DNA of 11,599 nucleotides from Candidatus Iainarchaeum sp. (lineage in GTDB: Archaea; Iainarchaeota; Iainarchaeia; JAADDC01): the NCBI GenBank assembly GCA_013154145.1, contig JAADDC010000049.1, positions 1 through 11,599 on the forward strand. The letters run 5' to 3'. Shown here in pieces: positions 1 to 7,110 of the stretch. A program made the position numbers and the translations under genes. Position 1 is the stretch's first letter. The number at the start of each line of letters is the position of its first letter. Under the pieces are notes generated by a model. That model was not told where the DNA came from. It saw only the letters and a program-made list of their open reading frames with translations, and did not search any database.

Positions 1-56
1 GAGGTATAAAACCTTCGCTGTTATACATAAAAAGATTTCCATCCGTGCATATACAT
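1..56 (+). promoter_or_regulatory. Probable thermosome promoter region
   Basis: Three AT-rich boxes precede the thermosome gene: TATAAAA at 5-11, TTATACATAAAAA at 21-33 and CATATACAT at 48-56. A TATA box acts about 25 bases before the transcript start, so they would give leaders of roughly 50, 35 and 10 bases. Only the first two would keep the whole Shine-Dalgarno site in the mRNA. None has the CGAAAG BRE seen elsewhere in the window. Chaperonin genes in archaea are often heat-controlled, but I cannot identify an operator. Confidence 0.4.
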
Positions 57-86
57 CGATAACAACCGAAAATGGGAGGTGTGAAG

Positions 87-1715
87 ATGGTGGAGCTGCA
101 GAGGCAGCCGGTTATCTTCCTGGGTGAGGGTGCCCAGAGGGTGGTGGGCCGAGACGCCCAGAGGCTGAACATCCTCGTGGCCAGGGCTGTGGCCAACGTG
201 GTGAGGACCACCCTCGGTCCCAAGGGTATGGACAAGATGCTGGTGGACGAGCTGGGCGACATCACCATCACCAACGACGGTGCCACCATACTGAAGGAGA
301 TGAGCATAGAGCACCCCGCCGGCAAGATCATGGTGGAGGTGGCCAAGACCCAGGACGAGGAGGCCGGCGACGGTACCACCACCGCCGTGGTCATCGCCGG
401 TGAGCTGCTGGGCAACGCCGAGAAGCTCCTGGACCAGGACATCCACCCGAGCATCATCATCAAGGGTTACAGGATGGCCACCGAGAAGGCCGTGGAGATC
501 CTCAACGAGATCGCCGACCCCGTGGACATCAAGGACGACGAGACCCTGAAGAAGATCGCCATGACCACCATGACGGGCAAGGCCACCGAGGCAAGGGAGA
601 AGCTGGCCGAGATCGTCGTTGAGGCCATCAAGCTGGTGGCCGAGGAGGTCGATGGCAAGATCGTCATCGACACGGACCAGATCAAGATCGAGAAGAAGCA
701 GGGTGGCTCCCTGGCCGATACCCAGCTCATCAAGGGTGTGGTCATCGACAAGGAGAGGGTGCACCCCCAGATGCCCAAGAGGGTGGAGAACGCCAAGATC
801 GCCCTCATCAACGCCGCCCTGGAGGTCAGGGAGACCGAGACGGACGCCAGAATCAACATCACGTCTCCCGAGCAGCTGCAGGCCTTCATCGAGCAGGAGG
901 AGCGCATGATCAAGGAGATGGTGGACAAGATCGTCGAGAGCGGCGCCAATGTGGTCTTCGTCCAGAAGGGCATTGACGACCTGGCCCAGCACTTCCTGGC
1001 CAAGGCCGGCGTCTTCGCCGTCCGCAGGGTGAAGAAGAGCGACATGGAGAAGCTGGCAAGGGCAACGGGCGCCAAGATTGTCACCAGGGTGGAGGACCTC
1101 ACCCCCGAGGACCTGGGTGAGGCAGAGCTCGTGGAGGAGAGGAAGATCGCCGGCGAGCCCATGATCTTCGTGGAGGGCTGCAAGAACCCCAAGGCCGTGA
1201 CCATCCTCGTCAGGGGCGGAACTGAGCACGTGGTGGACGAGGCCGAGAGGGCCATCATCGACGCCATCGGCGCCGTCACCTCTGCCATCGAGAGCGGCAA
1301 GGTGCTGGCCGGTGGCGGTGCACCCGAGATGGCCGTGGCCGTCAGGCTCAGGGACTACGCCCAGAGGGTGGGCGGCAAGGAGCAGCTGGCCATCGAGGCC
1401 TTCGCCGACGCCCTGGAGATCATACCCAGGACGCTGGCAGAGACGGCAGGCATGGACCCCGTGGACACCATCGTGAAGCTCAGGAGCATCCACGCCAAGG
1501 AGAAGGACGGCAGGTACTACGGCGTCGACGTCTTCGAGAGCCAGATCGCCAACATGAAGGAGAAGAACGTCCTGGAGCCCCTCAAGGTGAAGACCCAGGC
1601 CATCAACAGCGCGTCCGAGGCCGCACAGCTCATCCTGAGGATCGACGACATCATTGCCGCCACCAAGAAGGAGGACAAGGGCAGCGAGGGCGACGAGGAG
1701 CCCGAGTTCGACTGA
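87..1715 (+). CDS. thsA: Thermosome subunit (group II chaperonin)
   Basis: This is a subunit of the archaeal cytosolic chaperonin, which folds proteins in an ATP-driven double-ring cage. At 542 residues it has the full family length. Nucleotide-binding motifs are all present: TLGPKGMDK at 42-50, NDGATIL at 63-69, GDGTTT at 94-99, the putative catalytic Asp392 in IIDAIGAV, and GGGAPE at 409-414. The C-terminus is short and acidic (ends EEPEFD) and lacks the Gly-Met repeat tail of some thermosomes. I chose ATG 87 because GGGAGGTG at 74-81 sits five bases before it; the in-frame ATG at 72 overlaps that site. Codon choice is very uniform (GCC, ATC, AAG, AGG), as expected of a highly expressed gene. 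The gene appears monocistronic, with a T-rich terminator just after it. Whether it is the alpha or another paralogue cannot be told from one copy, so the symbol is approximate. Confidence 0.97.
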   Translation: MVELQRQPVIFLGEGAQRVVGRDAQRLNILVARAVANVVRTTLGPKGMDKMLVDELGDITITNDGATILKEMSIEHPAGKIMVEVAKTQDEEAGDGTTTAVVIAGELLGNAEKLLDQDIHPSIIIKGYRMATEKAVEILNEIADPVDIKDDETLKKIAMTTMTGKATEAREKLAEIVVEAIKLVAEEVDGKIVIDTDQIKIEKKQGGSLADTQLIKGVVIDKERVHPQMPKRVENAKIALINAALEVRETETDARINITSPEQLQAFIEQEERMIKEMVDKIVESGANVVFVQKGIDDLAQHFLAKAGVFAVRRVKKSDMEKLARATGAKIVTRVEDLTPEDLGEAELVEERKIAGEPMIFVEGCKNPKAVTILVRGGTEHVVDEAERAIIDAIGAVTSAIESGKVLAGGGAPEMAVAVRLRDYAQRVGGKEQLAIEAFADALEIIPRTLAETAGMDPVDTIVKLRSIHAKEKDGRYYGVDVFESQIANMKEKNVLEPLKVKTQAINSASEAAQLILRIDDIIAATKKEDKGSEGDEEPEFD

Positions 1716-1722
1716 TCCCCCA

Positions 1723-1740
1723 CCTTTTTATCTTATTTTT
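1723..1740 (+). terminator. T-rich terminator of thermosome gene
   Basis: Eight bases after the thermosome stop codon the sequence becomes CCTTTTTATCTTATTTTT. Archaeal RNA polymerase terminates at such T runs without needing a hairpin. The same stretch also contains the TATA-like box of the next gene. Confidence 0.65.
1725..1734 (+). promoter_or_regulatory. TATA-like box for the 115-residue gene
   Basis: TTTTTATCTT is centred about 24.5 bases before the GTG at 1754. That is the usual distance from TATA box to transcript start in archaea. Transcription would then begin on the start codon, giving a leaderless mRNA. The box lies inside the T-rich terminator of the thermosome gene. The TATA match is imperfect and there is no clear BRE. 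Confidence 0.4.
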
Positions 1741-1753
1741 AACATATTCTTAC

Positions 1754-2101
1754 GTGGGAAGGAGGCGCGTGATTCCAAGGCCCACGGAGGCCACGGGCAG
1801 GAAAACCTTCGGTTCACTTTTAAGGGAGTTCTTCCCGGAGCACGTGGAGAAACACGCGAGGTTTTTCAACGAAAGGAAAACCTGGGGCGTCGACGAACAA
1901 CGCACGCGCTTCCAGTCCTTGCTGAATGATCCCATCGGAGTAGAGGAGGCCTACCGCCTCGGGATGATGCACGACAGCGTGAAGCTCTGGCTTGAGGTGG
2001 CCAGCCGATACGCGGGTATGGAAGAGATGCCCGTGGGTGAGCGAATGAGGAGGATCATCAAGATCTACAAGTTCATCAGGCGGATGGGTGGGAAGAGATG
2101 A
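1754..2101 (+). CDS. Unrecognised small basic protein, 115 residues
   Basis: I do not recognise this protein. It is 115 residues, basic, without cysteine, and has no signal peptide or membrane segment. The N-terminus is Arg-rich (MGRRRVIPRP), the middle looks helical (FGSLLREFFPEHVEKHARFF), and the end is strongly basic (RRIIKIYKFIRRMGGKR). This pattern would suit nucleic acid or ribosome binding, which is inference only. GTG 1754 has no Shine-Dalgarno site but lies about 25 bases after a TATA-like box, so a leaderless start fits. An alternative GTG at 1769 has GGAGG at 1761-1765, but only three bases separate them. The stop overlaps the start of the next gene by four bases (ATGA), so the two are probably translated together. 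GC content and codon use match the neighbours. Confidence 0.75.
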   Translation: MGRRRVIPRPTEATGRKTFGSLLREFFPEHVEKHARFFNERKTWGVDEQRTRFQSLLNDPIGVEEAYRLGMMHDSVKLWLEVASRYAGMEEMPVGERMRRIIKIYKFIRRMGGKR

Positions 2102-2433
2102 GGGTGGAGGTGCTTCTTCACAGGACGGCGGAGCTGGACGACTGGCCCGAGAAGATTAGGGAAGCCCTGGAGGGGAAGATACAACCCCTGGAGCTGGAAG
2201 TGAAGGTCCTTCCCACCTGTGGAGACCTGGCCTTCGTGGAGCCCTCGGGAGACCTGTCGGTGGCGGTTCTCGCTCCCAAGAAGGGCCGGGACGCGTTGAT
2301 CATCCCCGTGGTGGAGAGGCTAATAAGCAAGAACGTCCGGGTGTTCCTGGCGCCCTTTGACGAGATGCCCTCCCTGCTGGAAGACTTCGTGGCGTACCTT
2401 TACCATCTCCTGGGCATAGGCGAAAAGGAATAA
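2098..2433 (+). CDS. Unrecognised small protein, 111 residues
   Basis: I do not recognise this protein. It starts at an ATG overlapping the previous stop codon by four bases, so translation is probably coupled. The predicted pattern is alternating strands and helices: strand MRVEVLLH, a helix near DDWPEKIREAL, strands LEVKVLP and SVAVLAP, a helix IIPVVERLI, strand VRVFLAP, and a C-terminal helix LLEDFVAYLYHLLGI. This resembles a small alpha/beta Rossmann-like fold, but no catalytic motif is evident. It has one cysteine (PTCGD) and no signal peptide. Its partner is the 115-residue protein before it. The nuclease gene follows after 23 bases but has its own promoter-like element. A role in the same complex as the 115-residue protein is inference. 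Confidence 0.75.
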   Translation: MRVEVLLHRTAELDDWPEKIREALEGKIQPLELEVKVLPTCGDLAFVEPSGDLSVAVLAPKKGRDALIIPVVERLISKNVRVFLAPFDEMPSLLEDFVAYLYHLLGIGEKE

Positions 2434-2436
2434 AAG
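2421..2436 (+). promoter_or_regulatory. BRE/TATA promoter of the beta-CASP nuclease gene
   Basis: CGAAAAGGAATAAAAG joins a BRE (CGAAAA) to a TATA-like box (AATAAAA, 2429-2435). Its centre is 25 bases before GTG 2457, which predicts a leaderless transcript. The element overlaps the last codons and stop of the 111-residue gene. It follows the same layout as the histone, S8e and 134-residue gene promoters in this window. Confidence 0.6.
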
Positions 2437-2456
2437 GAGAGAAGCCTTATTGTGGC

Positions 2457-3371
2457 GTGATACTGCATCCCTCCGGCAACGGGGTTCTCATGGAGATTGA
2501 CGGAGAGCGACTGGCCATAGACGCGTCCCGTCGGTTCAGGGGAGCCCTCCACGTGGTCACCCACGCCCACTGGGATCACCTGGGGGCCGCCCGCGGCGGA
2601 CCGGTTTACACCAATCCCGAGACCGCCGAGATACTGAAGCAGAGGGGACTGGAGGGGATCGCCAAGGAGCAGATCGGCGGAAAAAACTACGAGCTACGCT
2701 TTCTCAACGCCGGCCACATCGTGGGATCCTCCCAGGTCCTCGTCCTCAACGGCAGGGATGTCCTGGTGACGGGGGACTTTAAGCTGGAGGGGGACGTGGT
2801 CGTCCGCGGGGCCGACGTGGAGAGCGTGGACGTCCTGGTGATGGACTCCACCTTCGGGGTGCCCTACTTCCGCTTCCCGTCCAGGAGAACCCTCTATAAA
2901 CAGCTGAAGGTCTTCGTGGAAGAACACCTGAGTGCGGGGCGCTCCGTGGTCCTCTTTGGCTACTCCGTGGGCAAGTCTCAGGAGCTCACGGCCTTTCTCA
3001 ACAGTTTGGGGATAAAACCCTTGGTGCTTCCCGAAACCCAGCGGGTGAACGCCCTCTTTGGATTGGAGAGCAGGGTGGCCCGCTCCCTCTCGAGGGAGCC
3101 CTCCGTTTACATACTTCCGCCGCGCTTCCAGAGGGTCCTTGGAGCCTTCTCCTTCCAGGCGAGTCACCCCTTCGTGGGCCTCTTCGTCTCGGGCTGGAAC
3201 AGAGAACTGCCCCTCTCTTCACACGCCGACTGGGAACAGACCGTCCGCTTCGTGGAGAAGGTGTCCCCGGAGTTGGTGATTACCTACGGGGAGAACGCCG
3301 CCCGCTCGGCCTACTTCTTGAAGCGGGAGGGCTTCGACGCCGTGCCCCTCCGCAGGGGCATGTTCATCTAG
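2457..3371 (+). CDS. Beta-CASP metallo-beta-lactamase-fold nuclease
   Basis: This is a predicted zinc-dependent nuclease of the COG1236 type, related to mRNA 3'-end processing factors and to the smaller DNA-ligase-associated exonucleases. All metal ligands of the fold are visible: H36, H38, D40 and H41 in THAHWDH, H87 in AGHIVGSS, D107 in TGDFK and H256 in LSSHADW. A beta-CASP segment follows MDSTFG, with FGYSVGKSQEL typical of the family. At 304 residues it is a minimal version without the KH domains of FttA/CPSF-like archaeal enzymes. Substrate (RNA or DNA) cannot be decided from sequence. GTG 2457 is chosen because it lies 25 bases after a BRE/TATA element; GGAGA at 2436-2440 is too distant to be its ribosome site. 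The 3' end overlaps the convergent radical SAM gene by eight bases. Confidence 0.9.
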   Translation: MILHPSGNGVLMEIDGERLAIDASRRFRGALHVVTHAHWDHLGAARGGPVYTNPETAEILKQRGLEGIAKEQIGGKNYELRFLNAGHIVGSSQVLVLNGRDVLVTGDFKLEGDVVVRGADVESVDVLVMDSTFGVPYFRFPSRRTLYKQLKVFVEEHLSAGRSVVLFGYSVGKSQELTAFLNSLGIKPLVLPETQRVNALFGLESRVARSLSREPSVYILPPRFQRVLGAFSFQASHPFVGLFVSGWNRELPLSSHADWEQTVRFVEKVSPELVITYGENAARSAYFLKREGFDAVPLRRGMFI

Positions 3372-4440
3372 AGACGGGCTCCCAGAGCAGTCCCAGCTCC
3401 GTGGCCCGCCTCCGTACCCTTTCCACCTCTTCTAAGCTCACGGGGCGGGCCACGTCCGGCCAGAGGTGCGGGTACTTCAGGACCCTGAACATGGGCCTGT
3501 ACTGGTCCATGATGTTGACAAGGACGCGGTCCTTGGGAAGCTCCTTTGCGATCATCTCCAAAACGGGAAAGCTACAACACTCCACGTGGTTGGGGAGAAC
3601 CAGGTGCCGGATGATCATGTCCCCGTGCTGGACCGCCAGCTTCAGGTTTCTCAGGACCACGTCCACGTAGTTCTTCACGCCGCTCAGCCGGAGGGCACAG
3701 CGGTCGTTGCCGTACTTGAAGTCCGGCAGCCATATGTCGATGAGATCCACGAGGATCTCCATGGCCTCGGAACTCATGTAGAAGTTGCTGTTCCAGAGTT
3801 GGGGGACCGGCGAGCGGACGTGGAGGAGGCTTTCCGCGATGGTGTGGAGGTTTGGCGTGGGATCTCCGCCCACGTGGTTGATGTTTCTGGCTCCCCTGCG
3901 GTAGAGGGCGTCCTGTATGGCGGCCAGCTGTCTCGGATTAACCACTTCTCCTGCCTGGGGGTACTCCTGACTGATCTCGTGGTTTTGACAAAATACGCAG
4001 GCGAAGTTACATCCCCCGTAGAAGATGGTGCCGCTGGGGATCAGGGGCGCCTCCTCGCCGAGGTGAAGGAAGGCCGAGTGCACGTAGGTGTTGTAGTCTA
4101 TTTTACACACGCCCATCTTGCCTTTCCTTCTCTCCACGGCGCAGCGGCGCTCGCAGAGGATGCAGGGGCTGGCCAGTTGATGGGCAAGCTTCACCTTCAG
4201 GTCCAGAAGGCTGTTCCCCTCTGCCGAGAGTTCCCTCCACTCATCGGAGCCGTCTTTCACCCTCTTCCAGAGCTCCCGGAAGCGGCGGGAATGTTTTTCG
4301 TGGAGCTTCCAGAGCTCCTCCGGCGGGAGCCCCTCGAGCTCGTCGTCCACGGGAAAGTCCCTGAGCATCCAGAACTTGGGAGGATGCTCCCCTTCGAGGA
4401 TGCCGAAGTACCAGGAGAGGCGCTCCCTCACTTCGTCCAC
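3364..4440 (-). CDS. PflX-type radical SAM protein
   Basis: This is an uncharacterised radical S-adenosylmethionine enzyme of the COG1313 (PflX) group, often named putative pyruvate formate-lyase activating enzyme. The radical SAM cluster is CNFACVFC (C144, C148, C151), and the SAM-binding glycines are in GGDPTP (191-196). Ahead of it are C93, C96, C100 and C112 (CILCERRC...GVC), typical of this group and possibly a second metal or Fe-S site. The first 85 residues are a helical extension. No glycyl-radical enzyme lies nearby, so the true substrate is unknown. The start is GTG 4440 without a Shine-Dalgarno site but about 25 bases after a TATA-like box, suggesting a leaderless mRNA. It lies downstream of the histone gene on the same strand and converges with the nuclease gene, overlapping it by eight bases. 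Confidence 0.9.
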   Translation of the reverse strand: MDEVRERLSWYFGILEGEHPPKFWMLRDFPVDDELEGLPPEELWKLHEKHSRRFRELWKRVKDGSDEWRELSAEGNSLLDLKVKLAHQLASPCILCERRCAVERRKGKMGVCKIDYNTYVHSAFLHLGEEAPLIPSGTIFYGGCNFACVFCQNHEISQEYPQAGEVVNPRQLAAIQDALYRRGARNINHVGGDPTPNLHTIAESLLHVRSPVPQLWNSNFYMSSEAMEILVDLIDIWLPDFKYGNDRCALRLSGVKNYVDVVLRNLKLAVQHGDMIIRHLVLPNHVECCSFPVLEMIAKELPKDRVLVNIMDQYRPMFRVLKYPHLWPDVARPVSLEEVERVRRRATELGLLWEPVSR

Positions 4441-4460
4441 GGAAGAATTTGATAAGAAGA

Positions 4461-4470
4461 ATAAAAAAGG
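4461..4470 (-). promoter_or_regulatory. T-run after histone gene, also a TATA-like box for the radical SAM gene
   Basis: Read on the minus strand this is CCTTTTTTAT, about 13 bases after the histone stop, in a pyrimidine-rich stretch. It would serve as the histone terminator. Its TTTTTTAT is also centred 24.5 bases before GTG 4440, the position of a TATA box for a leaderless radical SAM transcript. I see no clear BRE in front of it. Confidence 0.45.
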
Positions 4471-4482
4471 AAGGGAGGGGCT

Positions 4483-4695
4483 TCAACCGAAGATGGTGTT
4501 GAAGGCCAGCTTGATGTCCTCGGCAGTAACCGTCTTCCTGCCAGCGTGCTGTGCGTACTCAACGGCCACCTTGGTTATCCTGATGGCCAGGTCCTCCAGT
4601 ATCTCTGCCAGAACCTTCACTGCCTGGTCGGAGACCCTCTGTGCACCGGCCTTCCTAATCAGCCTGTCCACAGGTGCCAGCTGCAGTATGCCCAT
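4483..4695 (-). CDS. Archaeal histone (HMf/HTa family)
   Basis: This is a 70-residue histone-fold protein that wraps DNA as dimers and larger oligomers in the nucleoid. It aligns along its whole length with HMf-type histones: LAPVDRLIRKAGAQRVSD, a long central helix, then AGRKTVTAEDIKLAF. The DNA-contacting residues R20 and the RKT triplet at 53-55 are present. There is no tail and no fusion. I chose ATG 4695 because GGAGGTG (minus strand, 4708-4702) lies six bases before it; the in-frame GTG at 4704 is part of that site. The predicted transcript starts near 4709, giving a leader of only about 14 bases that consists mainly of the ribosome site. It is divergent from hef and is probably a strongly expressed single gene. 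Confidence 0.96.
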   Translation of the reverse strand: MGILQLAPVDRLIRKAGAQRVSDQAVKVLAEILEDLAIRITKVAVEYAQHAGRKTVTAEDIKLAFNTIFG

Positions 4696-4729
4696 GTTTT
4701 CCACCTCCGCTTATATTTACCATGCCCTC

Positions 4730-4745
4730 CTATAAATACCTTTCG
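4730..4745 (-). promoter_or_regulatory. Histone gene BRE/TATA promoter
   Basis: On the minus strand this reads CGAAAGGTATTTATAG: a BRE (CGAAAG) followed by a near-consensus TATA box (TATTTATA). It differs by one base from the promoter of the 134-residue gene at 9300-9285. The predicted transcript start is about 25 bases on, near 4709, just before the Shine-Dalgarno site. Confidence 0.85.
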
Positions 4746-4746
4746 C

Positions 4747-4776
4747 TTCTCCTTCGTCCATCCGTCGAAAGGAGAA
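4747..4776. repeat. Inverted repeat upstream of the histone promoter
   Basis: TTCTCCTTCG (4747-4756) and CGAAAGGAGAA (4766-4776) are inverted copies with one extra A in the right arm, separated by nine bases. The repeat abuts the BRE of the histone promoter on its upstream side and lies between histone and hef. It could be an activator or repressor site for either gene, or chance in a purine/pyrimidine-rich stretch. Confidence 0.35.
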
Positions 4777-4802
4777 ACCGACGATCCCCTCTTCCCACCT
4801 AC

Positions 4803-4810
4803 TTTGTTAA
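4803..4810 (+). promoter_or_regulatory. Weak TATA-like box for hef
   Basis: TTTGTTAA is the only AT-rich box near the start of hef on the plus strand. It predicts a transcript start around 4831, giving almost no leader before ATG 4836. The match is poor and no BRE is seen. Confidence 0.3.
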
Positions 4811-4835
4811 GCACTTCCACCCTTAGTTGCATCGG

Positions 4836-7106
4836 ATGCAGAGGGGTGAAACGACCACCTACGTGGAGCATCCACTCATAAAAGAAAAGACCGTTGAGAG
4901 CAGGCTGTACCAGCAGTTGTTAGCCACCCGGGTGCTCCAGAAGGGGAACACGCTCATAGTAGCGCCTACCGGCCTCGGGAAGACCATCGTGGCGGCGCTG
5001 GTCATAGCCGAGCGCCTGAGGAGGTTTCCGGACGGGAGGGTGCTGTTTCTAGCGCCCACGAAGCCCCTGGCCGTCCAGCACGCCGACACCCTGAAGAAAA
5101 TACTTAAGGTGGAAGAAATCGACGTGGTGACGGGCTCCGTTCCGCCGCCCAAGCGAGAGGAGATGTACAAAAAACTCAAAGTCATCGTGGCCACCCCCCA
5201 GACGGTGGAAAACGACATCCTCACGGGTAGGCTGGACCTATCGGACGTGGTGCTCCTCATCTTCGACGAGGCCCACAGGGCCGTGGGCAACTACTCCTAC
5301 GTGTTCATAGCCAAGGAGTACGTCCGGAGCGCCAGGAACCCCCTCATCCTGGGAATGACGGCCTCCCCCGGCGGCGACCCCGAGAAGGTGAGGGAGGTCA
5401 TCAACAACCTCCACATCCGCAACATCGAGATAAAGACACCCCAGGACCCGGATGTCCGCCCCTACGTCCACAAGATCAGCATACAGTGGAGAGAAGTGGA
5501 ACTGCATCCCAAACACCGCGAGGCCCTCCGCTACGTCAAGAACGCCATGAGGGATCGTCTTAGGAAGCTCAAGGAGATGGAGATCCTCGAGTCGGCGGAC
5601 ATCTCCCGATACAGCCGCAAGGACTACATTGCATTACAGGGGAACCTGGCCAAGGCCCTGGAGAACGAGAGCAAAGAGATATACTGGCAGGCCCTGAGTC
5701 TGGTGGCCCAGCTGGTGAAGCTGGATCACGCCCTGGAGTTGCTGGAGGCCCAGGGCACGGAACCCTTCATACTTTTCTACGAGAAGCTGAAGCTGCGGTC
5801 CCTCCAGCCAAGGGCCCCGAAGAGCGACAGGGAGCTCGTCCGGGACGAGAACCTCCAGATTGCTTATCGGCTGGCCAAGGATCTTTTAGAGAGGGGATAC
5901 ATCCACGCCAAGCTCGAGGAACTGAAGAGGGAGCTCCAGAGGTTTTTCCAGGAGAACCCAGACAAAAAGGCCATACTTTTCGTGCAGTACAGGGACACGG
6001 CGTCCCTCCTCGTGCGGGAGCTGGAAAAATTGGAGGGCATCCGTCCCGTCAGGTTCGTGGGTCAGGCGAAGCGCGGGAAGGACAGGGGGCTCACGCAGAA
6101 AGAGCAAAAGAAGATCATAGAGGAGTTCCGGGAGGGGAAGTACAACGTTCTGGTGGCCACGTCCGTGGCCGAGGAAGGATTGGATATTCCCGCCGTGGAT
6201 TTAGTTATTTTCTACGAGCCGGTGCCGTCGGAGATCCGCTGGATTCAAAGGAGGGGTCGGACGGGGCGCTTCGGAAGGGGGAGGGTCATCGTCCTCATAG
6301 GGAAGGGCACCCGGGACGAGGCCTACTACTGGGCCGCCCGGGTGAGGGAAAAGAAGATGCTCGAAACCCTCAGGAAACTCAAGAAGTACTTTGGCGTCGA
6401 GCATGCCGGCCAGAGGAGCCTCCTGGAGTTCGTGGAGCCTAAGGATCAAAAGCGCCTGGAAATCTTCGTGGATCACCGGGAGAGGGGCAGCGACGTTTAC
6501 AGGCTGCTCGCCACGGACCCGGAGGTGAAGATGCTCGTGAAGGAGCTGCCCGTGGGGGACTACGTCCTCAGCGACGAGGTGGCCGTCGAGAGGAAGAGCT
6601 ACGGCGACCTCGTGAACTCCATCATTGACGGGCGGCTCTTTGCCCAGGCGAAGCAACTGGCCGACACCTACCCGAGGCCGCTGCTCATCGTGGAGAGGGG
6701 CCCCGCCAGGAGGGCCGTCCACCCCAACGCCATCCGCGGGGCACTGGCTTCTCTCGCCGTGGACTACGGCATCCCCGTCATTTTTTCTGAAGGTCCCGAG
6801 GAAACGTACAAGTACCTCAAGATCATTGCCCGAAGGGAGCAGAGGGAGAAGGGGAAGTTGCCCCGGGTGAGGGGAGAGAAGCGGCTGATGAGCCTGCCGG
6901 AGATGCAGCAGTACATCGTGGAGAGCTTGCCGCACGTGGGCCCAAAGCTGGCGAGGGAGCTCCTCCGCCACTTCAAAACGGTGGAAAGGGTGTTCACGGC
7001 ATCTGAACGGGAGCTGGCCACCGTGGAAGGCGTCGGCGAAAAACGGGCCAAGGAAATCCGCAGGGTCCTAACGGAGGAGTGGAAGGAGGGGGAGGATCAG
7101 GCGTAG
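4836..7106 (+). CDS. hef: Hef helicase-nuclease (FANCM/XPF family)
   Basis: Hef is the euryarchaeal relative of FANCM and XPF. It unwinds and cuts branched DNA at stalled replication forks. The 756-residue length matches the intact family. The N-terminal superfamily 2 helicase shows PTGLGKT (44-50), DEAH (144-147), TASPG, SVAEEGLDIP and QRRGRTGR (471-478). The C-terminal XPF-type nuclease shows DHRERGSD, VGDY (D575) and the ERK signature (585-587) with D591, then two helix-hairpin-helix motifs (LPHVGPKLARELL and VEGVGEKRAKEI) that bind branched DNA. All catalytic residues are intact. The start is uncertain: ATG 4836 gives a usual length, TTG 4827 is three codons earlier, and GTG 4863 would start at VEHPLIK. 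GGGGTGA at 4843-4849 is too far from GTG 4863 to settle it. The gene is divergent from histone. Confidence 0.95.
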   Translation: MQRGETTTYVEHPLIKEKTVESRLYQQLLATRVLQKGNTLIVAPTGLGKTIVAALVIAERLRRFPDGRVLFLAPTKPLAVQHADTLKKILKVEEIDVVTGSVPPPKREEMYKKLKVIVATPQTVENDILTGRLDLSDVVLLIFDEAHRAVGNYSYVFIAKEYVRSARNPLILGMTASPGGDPEKVREVINNLHIRNIEIKTPQDPDVRPYVHKISIQWREVELHPKHREALRYVKNAMRDRLRKLKEMEILESADISRYSRKDYIALQGNLAKALENESKEIYWQALSLVAQLVKLDHALELLEAQGTEPFILFYEKLKLRSLQPRAPKSDRELVRDENLQIAYRLAKDLLERGYIHAKLEELKRELQRFFQENPDKKAILFVQYRDTASLLVRELEKLEGIRPVRFVGQAKRGKDRGLTQKEQKKIIEEFREGKYNVLVATSVAEEGLDIPAVDLVIFYEPVPSEIRWIQRRGRTGRFGRGRVIVLIGKGTRDEAYYWAARVREKKMLETLRKLKKYFGVEHAGQRSLLEFVEPKDQKRLEIFVDHRERGSDVYRLLATDPEVKMLVKELPVGDYVLSDEVAVERKSYGDLVNSIIDGRLFAQAKQLADTYPRPLLIVERGPARRAVHPNAIRGALASLAVDYGIPVIFSEGPEETYKYLKIIARREQREKGKLPRVRGEKRLMSLPEMQQYIVESLPHVGPKLARELLRHFKTVERVFTASERELATVEGVGEKRAKEIRRVLTEEWKEGEDQA

Positions 7107-7110
7107 TGCT

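Noticed and set aside
72..86. ATG 72 as the thermosome start
   Set aside because: The frame is open, but 72-81 contains the ribosome site of ATG 87, and the extra five residues (MGGVK) are its translation.
21..1493. 490-codon open frame antisense to the thermosome gene
   Set aside because: It is a shadow of the strongly biased codons of the thermosome gene. The translation is low-complexity, rich in His, Gly, Leu and Asp, with no family resemblance, while the plus-strand protein is a complete chaperonin.
3466..4452. 328-codon open frame antisense to the radical SAM gene
   Set aside because: The minus strand has intact Fe-S and SAM motifs. The antisense translation has no domain and comes from GC-rich codon bias.
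4696..4704. GTG 4704 as the histone start
   Set aside because: This GTG is part of the GGAGGTG ribosome site for ATG 4695.
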